DNA from: Actinomycetes bacterium
GTDB taxonomy: Bacteria > Actinomycetota > Actinomycetes > Actinomycetales > Cellulomonadaceae
DNA: 16,254 bases
Direction of reading: 5' to 3'
NCBI GenBank assembly: GCA_023424135.1
Contig: JAFAEH010000263.1
Coordinates: 1 to 16,254 of the forward strand
Shown: piece by piece, positions 6,985 to 13,195 of the stretch
Layout: every line of letters starts with the position of its first letter
How positions within the stretch are numbered: the first letter of the stretch is position 1
Translations under genes and position numbers: made by a program
Notes under the pieces: generated by a model
What the model was told of the DNA's origin: nothing
What the model saw: the letters and a program-made list of their open reading frames with translations, nothing else
Database searches by the model: none

Positions 6985-7845
6985 GTGGGCGTCGTCGTGG
7001 GGCTGCTGCTCGGGGCAGGGCTGGCGTGCCTCTGGTGGTCCTGGTGGCCGGTCGCGCCCGGTGCCGACGCACCGCGCGACGGGTGGTCGGCGCGCGTGCG
7101 TGACACGCTCACGCAGGCCGAGGTCACGGGCGTCACACCCGGTGGGCTGGTCGCCGCGAGCATGCTCGTCGGCCTCGTCGTCGCCGCGGTCTCGCTGCTC
7201 GTGGTGCCGGTCGCGGCCGTCGGGCTGTGCTTCGGGACGTTCGCGGCGCTCGCCCCGTGGGCGCTCGTGCGCGGACGGGCGCGGCGCAGGCTCGCGCGCA
7301 CCCGTGAGCTGTGGCCCGACGTGGTCGACCACCTGGCGTCAGGCGTCCGTGCGGGCCTGTCCCTGCCGGAGGCGCTCGCCCAGCTCGGTGACCGCGGCCC
7401 GGCCGAGCTGCGCCCGCCGTTCCGTGCGTTCGCGGAGGACTACCGGGCCACGGGCCGGTTCACCGACAGCCTCGACGCGCTCAAGGAACGGCTGGCCGAC
7501 CCGGTGGCCGACCGGATCGTCGAGGCGCTGCGCCTGACCCGCGACGTCGGCGGCACCGATCTGGGCCGGCTGCTGCGCACGTTGTCGACGTTCCTGCGTG
7601 AGGACCTGCGCACACGCGGCGAGCTCGAGGCCCGGCAGAGCTGGACCGTGTACGCGGCACGGCTCGCGGTCGCGGCGCCGTGGATCGTGCTCGCGATGCT
7701 CTCGACCCGCCCCGAGGCGATCGGGGCCTACGACTCCGCGGCGGGCACGCTCGTGCTCGTCGTCGGGGCGGGCATCACCGTCGCCGCCTACCGGCTCATG
7801 CTGCGCGTCGCGCAGCTCCCCGAGGACCCGCGGGTGCTGCGATGA
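6985..7845 (+). CDS. Tad secretion inner-membrane platform protein TadB (T2SSF family)
   Basis: A 286-aa polytopic membrane protein. Hydrophobic segments are at about 3-20, 54-72, 74-95, 222-240 and 252-272. A cytoplasmic T2SSF domain spans about 108-235, recognisable by LWPDVVDHLASGVRAGLSLP and the helical ALRLTRDVGGTDLGRLLRTL stretch. TadB pairs with TadC to form the membrane platform on which the CpaF-type ATPase acts. The GTG start lies 3 nt after the ATPase stop. The final codons overlap the tadC ATG (ATGA), so the three genes should be co-translated. The length is near the usual 280-320 aa. The order ATPase, then TadB, then TadC is the family norm and supports the call. Confidence 0.88.
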   Translation: MGVVVGLLLGAGLACLWWSWWPVAPGADAPRDGWSARVRDTLTQAEVTGVTPGGLVAASMLVGLVVAAVSLLVVPVAAVGLCFGTFAALAPWALVRGRARRRLARTRELWPDVVDHLASGVRAGLSLPEALAQLGDRGPAELRPPFRAFAEDYRATGRFTDSLDALKERLADPVADRIVEALRLTRDVGGTDLGRLLRTLSTFLREDLRTRGELEARQSWTVYAARLAVAAPWIVLAMLSTRPEAIGAYDSAAGTLVLVVGAGITVAAYRLMLRVAQLPEDPRVLR

Positions 7846-8771
7846 CGCCCGCGGTCGCGGGAGCGCTGATCGGGCTGCTCGGCGGGCTCGGGCTGTGGCT
7901 CGTCGTGCTGCGCCTCGGGGCACGACGGATCTCTCTCGACCAGCGCGTCGGGCCGTACCTGCGCACGCGCGGCACGTCGGCGCTCCTGCGCGCCGAGCCG
8001 GCGCACGGTCCCTGGGGCGTGCTCGAGCGGATCGTCGCGCCGTTCCTCGCCGACGGTGCGCGGATCGTCGCGCGGTTCGGCTCGTCGTCCGCCGACCTGC
8101 GCCGACGCCTCGCGCGCGCCGGCCGCACCGAGACCGTCGAGCAGCTCCGCTCCCAGCAGGTCGTCGGTGGCGTCCTGGGCCTGGCCGCGGGACTCCTGCT
8201 GGCCGTCGTGCTGGCCGCGACCCGCGGCGGTGCGCTCGTGCCGTTCGTCGCGCTCGTCGTCGTCGCCGCGTTCGTCGGCGCACTGACGCCCGACTGGCTG
8301 CTCGGCCGCCAGGTCGCGCGCCGCGAACGCCTGCTGCTCGCGCAGATGCCCACGATCACCGAGCTGCTCGCGCTCGCGGTCAGCGCCGGCGAGGGTGCGA
8401 CGGGTGCGCTCGAGCGGGTCGTGCGCCAGACCCGTGGCGAGCTCGCGGACGAGCTGGCCCGCACGCTCGCGGACGCACGCGCGGGCGCCCCGCTCACGGT
8501 CGCCCTCGAACGGCTCGCGGACCGCACCGGTCTGCCCGCCCTCGCACGGTTCGCCGAGGGCGTCGCGGTCGCGGTCGAGCGCGGCTCGCCGCTGGCCGAC
8601 GTGCTGCGCGCGCAGGCGCAGGACGTGCGCGAGGAAGGGCGGCGCGAGCTGATGCAGACCGGCGGGCGCAAGGAGGTGCTCATGATGGTCCCGGTGGTGT
8701 TCCTCATCCTGCCGGTGACCGTCCTGTTCGCCGTCTTCCCCAGCGCGGTGGTCCTGCGGGTGGGGCTGTGA
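7842..8771 (+). CDS. Tad secretion inner-membrane platform protein TadC (T2SSF family)
   Basis: A 309-aa membrane protein, the second T2SSF platform subunit. It has an N-terminal hydrophobic helix (about 5-25), a basic cytoplasmic region, a helix pair at about 106-150, and a T2SSF domain (about 168-297) containing MPTITELLALAVSAGEGATG and the TadC-like ending GRKEVLMMVPVVFLILPVTVLF, followed by a C-terminal membrane segment. The ATG overlaps the tadB stop by 4 nt. A 63-nt gap with a hairpin separates it from the next gene, the only real gap in the operon, so the downstream pilin-like genes may be expressed at a different level. Confidence 0.88.
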   Translation: MTPAVAGALIGLLGGLGLWLVVLRLGARRISLDQRVGPYLRTRGTSALLRAEPAHGPWGVLERIVAPFLADGARIVARFGSSSADLRRRLARAGRTETVEQLRSQQVVGGVLGLAAGLLLAVVLAATRGGALVPFVALVVVAAFVGALTPDWLLGRQVARRERLLLAQMPTITELLALAVSAGEGATGALERVVRQTRGELADELARTLADARAGAPLTVALERLADRTGLPALARFAEGVAVAVERGSPLADVLRAQAQDVREEGRRELMQTGGRKEVLMMVPVVFLILPVTVLFAVFPSAVVLRVGL

Positions 8772-8792
8772 CCCCGTCCGCCATGCACGGGG
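8772..8792 (+). promoter_or_regulatory. Intercistronic hairpin between tadC and the pilin-like gene
   Basis: CCCCGT (8772-8777) and ACGGGG (8787-8792) can pair across a 9-nt loop, beginning on the base after the tadC stop. It might be an mRNA stabiliser or partial attenuator that sets pilin levels apart from the platform proteins. This is inferred from position only. Confidence 0.35.
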
Positions 8793-8834
8793 GGCCGCCG
8801 TCCGGTGCGTCCCCGACGACGACGGAGGTCGACC

Positions 8835-9047
8835 ATGACGTACTGGGTCCGGATGCGGTGCGCGCTGTGGCAGCGCTGGGACGCGATGGCCGGCGAGGGG
8901 CGCGAGCGCGGCGACGTGCCCGGCTGGGTGCTGGTCACGCTCATGACCGCGGGACTGGTCTCGGTGCTGTGGTTCGTCGCGGGCAACGCCCTGCAGACGC
9001 TGTTCACCGACGCCATCCAGGGGGTCTCGCCGAGGGACCCGGGCTGA
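8835..9047 (+). CDS. Small single-pass membrane protein, candidate Flp-like pilin subunit
   Basis: A 70-aa protein with a basic, Trp-rich N-terminus (about 1-26), then GERGDVPGWVLVTLMTAG leading into one hydrophobic helix (about 31-50) and a short polar tail. Size, topology and position between tadC and tadE fit the slot of the Flp major pilin. It does not carry the usual prepilin pattern of Gly followed by a Glu at +5 and a Tyr, as in typical Flp (GxxxxEY). If cut after G26 the mature protein would start DVPGW with no Glu5. It may therefore be a pilin that assembles differently, or an accessory membrane protein. The ATG is well supported by GGAGGT 5 nt upstream. The stop overlaps the next gene's probable CTG start (CTGA). 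Confidence 0.7.
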   Translation: MTYWVRMRCALWQRWDAMAGEGRERGDVPGWVLVTLMTAGLVSVLWFVAGNALQTLFTDAIQGVSPRDPG

Positions 9048-9436
9048 CGGGACGACTCTCCGGCCGCGGCGAGCGGGGCTCGGCGATCGTCGACTTCACG
9101 CTCGTCGGCGGGCTCGTCGTCGTGCTGTTCGCGTCGGTCCTGCAGCTCGCGCTCGTGCAGCACGTGCGCAACACGGTCGTCGACGCCGCGGCCGAGGGGG
9201 CGCGGTACGCCGCGCAGGTCGGACGCACACCGGACGACGGTGCTCGACGCACGGCCGACCTGCTGCGGGCCTCGCTGGCGGAGGTCTACGCGCAGGACGT
9301 CACGGCCGCACGCGTCGACGTCGACGGCCTCGCGCTCGTCGAGGTGAGCGTGCGTGTGCCGCTGCCCGTCGTGGGTCTGCTCGGGCCCGGAGGTGTGATG
9401 ACCCTCGACGGGCACGCGCCCGCGGAGTGGTCGTGA
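9044..9436 (+). CDS. TadE-like pseudopilin, probable CTG start
   Basis: A 130-aa protein with a short charged leader, the prepilin-like motif GERGSAIVDFTLVGGLVVVL and one hydrophobic helix (about 14-38), then a soluble C-terminal domain. TadE-family proteins are minor pseudopilins processed by the prepilin peptidase and found in Tad systems. Here the +5 residue after the predicted cleavage Gly is Asp instead of the usual Glu. No ATG, GTG or TTG lies in frame near the domain start. CTG at 9044 has a GAGG motif 8 nt upstream and overlaps the previous TGA as CTGA, copying the 4-nt junctions used elsewhere in this operon. An in-frame GTG at about 8969 would need a 79-nt overlap with the pilin-like gene. 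The existence of the gene is much surer than its exact start. Confidence 0.8.
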   Translation: MTGRLSGRGERGSAIVDFTLVGGLVVVLFASVLQLALVQHVRNTVVDAAAEGARYAAQVGRTPDDGARRTADLLRASLAEVYAQDVTAARVDVDGLALVEVSVRVPLPVVGLLGPGGVMTLDGHAPAEWS

Positions 9437-9981
9437 CGGTCCTGCGCGTGTCGGTCCGGCGCGCCGTCCGCCGCCTGCGGGGTGCAGCGCGCGGGACGAC
9501 GCGCGGGACGGCACCGACCGGGACGTGCGTCGACCACGGCAGCGACGGACCCGACGACGCGGGCAGCGCGCTCGTCGAGTTCCTCGGCATCTCGCTGGTC
9601 CTGCTGGTCCCGCTCGTCTACCTGGTACTCGTGCTCGGGCGGATCCAGGCGGCGACGTTCGCGGTCGAGGGTGCGGCGCGCGAGGCGTCGCGGGTGTTCG
9701 TCGCCGCGGACGACTCCCAGCAGGGCGCCGCCCGGGCCGTCACGTCGGTGCGGGTCGCGCTCGCGGACCAGGGGTTCGACGACGACCCCGCGACCGCGCT
9801 CGACGTGCGCTGCTCCGTCGACCCCTGCCTGACCCCGGGTGCGGAGGTCGCGGCGAGCGTCGAGGTACGGGTCCCGCTGCCGTTCGTGCCGACGTTCGTG
9901 CGTGACGTCGTGCCGCTCGAGGTGCCCGTGCGCGCCGAGCGGGTGGCGCCGGTCGACGCGTACCGGCCGGCGCGGTCGTGA
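9433..9981 (+). CDS. Second TadE-like pseudopilin
   Basis: A 182-aa protein with a long basic leader of about 40 residues, then the prepilin-like motif DDAGSALVEFLGISLVLL. The cleavage-type Gly is G44 and the +5 residue is the canonical Glu. A hydrophobic helix covers about 45-68 and an extracytoplasmic domain follows. The segment ATFAVEGAAREASR after the helix is typical of TadE-family proteins. A close Cys pair (C127 and C132, CSVDPC) may form a small disulfide loop. The GTG at 9433 overlaps the previous stop (GTGA), with GGAG 5 nt upstream; another in-frame GTG lies two codons earlier. It is probably a minor pilin or initiator subunit made together with its neighbours. Confidence 0.83.
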   Translation: MTVLRVSVRRAVRRLRGAARGTTRGTAPTGTCVDHGSDGPDDAGSALVEFLGISLVLLVPLVYLVLVLGRIQAATFAVEGAAREASRVFVAADDSQQGAARAVTSVRVALADQGFDDDPATALDVRCSVDPCLTPGAEVAASVEVRVPLPFVPTFVRDVVPLEVPVRAERVAPVDAYRPARS

Positions 9982-10511
9982 GCGGACGTGCCCGGGCCGC
10001 CGGGTGGGCCGCCCGGCGGGCAGCGGAACGGATGGTCGGTCGGCTGCGGGCGCGGCTGCGCGGTGCGGGGGAGCGCGGCGACGAGGGGCAGGTGCTGCTG
10101 CTCTCGCTCGGCTTCGCGGTGCTCGCGATCCTGCTCGTGCTCGTCGTGACCGCGGCGTCGGCCGTGCACCTGGACCGCAAGCGGCTGCTCGCGACCGCGG
10201 ACCTCGCGGCGCTGGCGGCCGCTGACCAGCTCGACACCGAGTACTTCCGCGATCCCGCGGCCGCCGGCGGCCGCGGGATCCCGCTGAGCGACGCGTCCGT
10301 GCGCGCCGCGGTCGAGCGGTACGTGGCCGAGCACCCGGAGCCGAACGCCCGCTGGGACCGCATCCGGGTGCTCGAGGCGTCGACGCCGGACGGGCAGACC
10401 GCGGTCGTGCGGCTCGGCGCCCTCACCATGCCGCCGCTGGTCACGTGGGTGCTCGACCCGTGGACCGACGGCATCGCGCTCGAGGTCGAGGCCACCGCCC
10501 GCGCGTCGTGA
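9978..10511 (+). CDS. Short TadG-like (Rv3654c-style) pilus-associated protein
   Basis: A 177-aa protein with a very basic N-terminus, then GERGDEGQVLLLSLGFAVLA and a membrane helix (about 39-62), followed by the pattern HLDRKRLLATADLAALAAAD that is characteristic of TadG N-terminal domains. Proteobacterial TadG is typically much longer and ends in a von Willebrand-type domain, which is absent here. Short forms are common in actinobacteria. The GTG start overlaps the preceding stop (GTGA), and it is the last gene of the operon. Codons 92-101 are built on a 30-bp perfect palindrome (10251-10280). The probable role is a membrane-anchored accessory or minor subunit at the assembly site; the precise function is not known. 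Confidence 0.75.
   Translation: MSGRARAAGWAARRAAERMVGRLRARLRGAGERGDEGQVLLLSLGFAVLAILLVLVVTAASAVHLDRKRLLATADLAALAAADQLDTEYFRDPAAAGGRGIPLSDASVRAAVERYVAEHPEPNARWDRIRVLEASTPDGQTAVVRLGALTMPPLVTWVLDPWTDGIALEVEATARAS
10251..10280. repeat. 30-bp perfect palindrome inside the tadG-like gene
   Basis: The left arm GATCCCGCGGCCGCC is followed by its exact reverse complement. The sequence contains two 8-bp GCGGCCGC blocks (10256-10263 and 10268-10275). It encodes residues D92-I101 of the TadG-like protein. In RNA it would fold into a very GC-rich hairpin. Confidence 0.95.
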
Positions 10512-10530
10512 CGCGGACGGTGGCCCCGGA

Positions 10531-10549
10531 GGGCTCCGGCGGGGAGCCC
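10531..10549. terminator. Hairpin between the convergent tad operon and GH43 gene
   Basis: GGGCTCC (10531-10537), a 5-nt loop and GGAGCCC (10543-10549) lie in the 49-bp gap between two facing stop codons. The 7-bp GC-rich stem lacks a U-tract. An alternative shorter stem, CCGGA-GGGC-TCCGG (10526-10539), overlaps it. It probably ends transcription from both sides. Confidence 0.65.
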
Positions 10550-10560
10550 GGTGCCCGCGC

Positions 10561-12999
10561 TCAGCGGGTCGCGAGCGCGGCCACCTGCTCGGCGGTCAGG
10601 GCGTCGGCGTGCACGCTCAGCTCGTCGACGTCCCCGGCGAACGGGGTGTCCCACCAGTTGACGCCGAGCGCGAAGACCCCGGTCGTCGTCGTGAACACGT
10701 CGGGGAAGCCGGTGCCCGCGTACCGCTCGACGCCGTCGACGTACACCGTGACGTCGCCGGAGTCGACCGTCAGGGCGACGTGGCTCCACCCGCCGACCGG
10801 CACCTGCACGCCCGTACCGGCGTCGTACCAGGTGGAGCCCGACCAGACCATCGTGGAGCCACCCACGCCGTCGTGGCCGTTCGGGACGACGCTCACCCAC
10901 GCGTCGGCGTCGCGTGCGCCGAAGAACGCGGGCGTGAACTGCGTGAGCGCATCGGGCCGCAGCCACATCGCGACGGAGTACGTCGCGCCGGTGACCAGGC
11001 CGTCCGGCAGGCGCACGCCGCTCGCCCCGTCGAGGTGCAGCGCGCGGCCGACCACGCCGTCGACGTAGGTGACGGTGCCGCCGGTGGTGTCGAGCGTCGG
11101 TCCGGTGACCGTGCCGTCCGGCAGGGCGCCGTCCGCCTCCGTCAGGTCGTCCTCGAAGGACCACGCGCCGACGAGCCCGCCGGCGGTGCGCTCCAGGACG
11201 GTCACCGTGAACCTCGCGCGGGCCGTGCGGCGCTCGTTCGTGATCGTCGCGGTGAGCGTGACCGTCGCGTCGCCCGCGCCGTGCTCGGGGCGCGTGACCT
11301 CACCGGTCGTCGAGACGACGGCCGGGTCGCTCGACGCCCAGGCGATGCGGGTGCCGTTCGTGCCGACGGTCGGCAGCGTGAGGTCGGCGACGACCGCGGA
11401 GGTGTCCCCGAGCGACAGGTCGGCGACAACCGCCTCGACCGCGGCCGCGGCGGACAGCGGGTCGACCTTGCTGCCCCACAGGGAGACGCCCGCGAGGGAC
11501 TGCACCGTGAACGTCACGACCCACTCCTCGCGGTCGGGCTCCCACTGCCAGGACGCCTGGCCGTCGTAGGCGTGCCCGCCGGCGGTGATGCGGACGCGGT
11601 CCTTGCCCTTCCACTCCCAGCGGCCGGTGAGCGCACCGCTGACCTTCCCGTTGGTGGCGAGCGTGACGGACGTGGCGCGGGCGACGTCGGCGGTGATGGC
11701 CTTGCCGTGGTCGACCATCGCGTACCGGCCGACGACGTCGGTGCGGCGCAGCGTCTCCTTGCGCTTGGCGGGACCGTGCTTGCCCTTGCGGACCACGTCG
11801 ACGTCCGAGAGCACGGCGGGCGTCGAACCGTTCGCGGCGTACCGGTAGGGCGCGACGACGGGCCAGCCGTTGGCGTTGAGGAACATCTCGTGGACGCGCA
11901 CGTGGTGCGTCTCGCCCCGACCGGGGAAGCGCGAGTGGAACACGAGGAACATGCGGCCCGTGGAGGGGTCGACGTAGGTGGAGTTGTGGCCGGGGGAGAC
12001 GTAGCCGACGCCGAGCCCTGTGCCGGGGTCGCCGACCTCCCGCTGGAAGAGGTGGTTGCCCATGACCTTGGTGCCGTACGGCTCGATCGAGGCGTCGTCG
12101 AACAGCGGCAGGTCCGGGTCGGCCTTCACCTGGGACATGTCGTTGCCCTCGGCGTCGACGTACGGACCGTCGGGCTGCGTCGAGCGGGCGACGCGCATGT
12201 TGTAGCCGCCGGTCGCGTCGAGCCCGCCGTACGACAGGAACAGGTAGTAGTACCCGGTGCCGGCGTCGTACATCACGTTCGGCGCCTCGATGCGGGCGTG
12301 GTTGCCGCCGAGCAGGTGCGTGCCGTAGCCCTGGCCGGGCAGCGGGAAGCCCGTGGCGGGGTCGAGCTCGAGGGCGAAGATCCCGCCCGAGTACGAGCCG
12401 TAGACCATCCACAGGTCGCCTTCGGCGTCGTAGAAGACGTCGGGGTCGACGGCGTTGGGGTGCACGCGCGCGTCGTAGACCGTACCGTCCTCGCTGATCT
12501 CGTCCCACATCCCGGACTTCAGGATGATCCCGAGGTCCTCGTACGGGCCGCCGACCTCGTCGGCGACGGCGATGCCCATCGCCGAGCGCGGGGAGTCGCC
12601 CTTGCAGGCGTTGTAGTACATGAGGAAGCGGCCGTCGGTCAGCTGGATGACGTCGGCGGCCCACAGCGTGTCGGTCTGCGCCCACTCGAACGTCTCGGCC
12701 AGCTCGGCGCGCACGTCGTCGAAGATCGGGTTGGCGGCGTCGGCGCCGGCGGCGACCTGCTCCCACGCCATGAGGTCGTCGGTCTTCGCGACCTGCAGGT
12801 GCGAGCCGAAGACCCACAGCTCGTCGTCGGCGACGACGACGGACGGGTCGTGCACGGTGGCCTCGGCGAACGTGGGGGTGGGGCGGGTCGGCTGCTTCGG
12901 CGGCCCGGCGGCCGCGGTGACGGCACCGGTGGAGGTGAGGGCGGCGGCGAGGACCACCGCGACGAGGGTGCGGACGGTCCGGGGGGATCGTGTGCTCAC
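10561..12999 (-). CDS. Secreted GH43 glycoside hydrolase (arabinanase-like) with C-terminal Ig-like and LamG-type domains
   Basis: An 812-aa exported enzyme. The signal peptide covers residues 1 to about 31. The five-bladed GH43 domain (about 42-390) has the three expected acidic residues: D51 in VHDPSVVV (base), D185 in NAVDPDVFYD (pKa modulator) and E238 in RIEAPNVMYD (acid). SPGHNSTYVD with H338 resembles the ion-coordinating His of Abn2-type endo-alpha-1,5-L-arabinanases. A beta-barrel C-terminal GH43 domain (about 415-512), a bacterial Ig-like domain (about 515-602) and a LamG/concanavalin-like domain (about 608-805, AWSFEDD to DELSVH) follow, probably for carbohydrate binding. The GTG at 12999 is fixed by AGGAG 6 nt upstream. 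No anchor motif is seen, so it is probably released. Arabinan is the likely substrate, but xylan or arabinoxylan activity is possible. Confidence 0.88.
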   Translation of the reverse strand: MSTRSPRTVRTLVAVVLAAALTSTGAVTAAAGPPKQPTRPTPTFAEATVHDPSVVVADDELWVFGSHLQVAKTDDLMAWEQVAAGADAANPIFDDVRAELAETFEWAQTDTLWAADVIQLTDGRFLMYYNACKGDSPRSAMGIAVADEVGGPYEDLGIILKSGMWDEISEDGTVYDARVHPNAVDPDVFYDAEGDLWMVYGSYSGGIFALELDPATGFPLPGQGYGTHLLGGNHARIEAPNVMYDAGTGYYYLFLSYGGLDATGGYNMRVARSTQPDGPYVDAEGNDMSQVKADPDLPLFDDASIEPYGTKVMGNHLFQREVGDPGTGLGVGYVSPGHNSTYVDPSTGRMFLVFHSRFPGRGETHHVRVHEMFLNANGWPVVAPYRYAANGSTPAVLSDVDVVRKGKHGPAKRKETLRRTDVVGRYAMVDHGKAITADVARATSVTLATNGKVSGALTGRWEWKGKDRVRITAGGHAYDGQASWQWEPDREEWVVTFTVQSLAGVSLWGSKVDPLSAAAAVEAVVADLSLGDTSAVVADLTLPTVGTNGTRIAWASSDPAVVSTTGEVTRPEHGAGDATVTLTATITNERRTARARFTVTVLERTAGGLVGAWSFEDDLTEADGALPDGTVTGPTLDTTGGTVTYVDGVVGRALHLDGASGVRLPDGLVTGATYSVAMWLRPDALTQFTPAFFGARDADAWVSVVPNGHDGVGGSTMVWSGSTWYDAGTGVQVPVGGWSHVALTVDSGDVTVYVDGVERYAGTGFPDVFTTTTGVFALGVNWWDTPFAGDVDELSVHADALTAEQVAALATR

Positions 13000-13061
13000 G
13001 AAGAACTCCTGGTGCGGCGCTGGACACAGGGGCACGGCGGGTCGTCGTCGTGCTGGCGCTG

Positions 13062-13091
13062 ACCGTAACGCCCGTTCTCTAACGTTGTAAA
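13062..13091 (-). promoter_or_regulatory. Promoter of the GH43 gene with LacI-type operator-like core
   Basis: On the minus strand, TTTACA (13086-13091), an 18-bp spacer and TACGGT (13062-13067) make a good sigma70-type promoter, with a leader of about 55 nt before the GTG. The six-base palindrome AACGTT (13081-13086) abuts the -35. AACGTT with a central CG is the core of many LacI-family operators. The flanking half-sites match only partly (4 of 7), so repression by a sugar-responsive LacI regulator is plausible but unproven. Confidence 0.5.
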
Positions 13092-13181
13092 GACGGAATG
13101 CTCCGAGATGTCCGTCGGGCGGGGCGGGCGCCGGGCTCCGCGAGGCGCCCGGGCGTGCCGGTCGCGGCCGTGCGGAGCGGG

Positions 13182-13187
13182 TAGCCT
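13182..13187 (+). promoter_or_regulatory. -10 element of prfB (probably leaderless)
   Basis: TAGCCT is followed by 8 nt and the GTG start of prfB. No Shine-Dalgarno lies in that gap. The spacing fits transcription starting at or within a base of the start codon. Confidence 0.5.
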
Positions 13188-13195
13188 GGACGGTC

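Noticed and set aside
4642..7332. A single 896-codon minus-strand frame covering the epimerase and the region opposite the tad genes
   Set aside because: Only its C-terminal 302 codons resemble a protein family. The rest is low-complexity Arg/His/Asp-rich sequence antisense to the well-supported ATPase and tadB genes, an artefact of high GC.
8969..9043. GTG at about 8969 as the start of the TadE-like gene
   Set aside because: It would overlap the pilin-like gene by about 79 nt and add Arg/His/Gly-rich residues unlike the family. The CTG at 9044 fits the junction style of the operon better.
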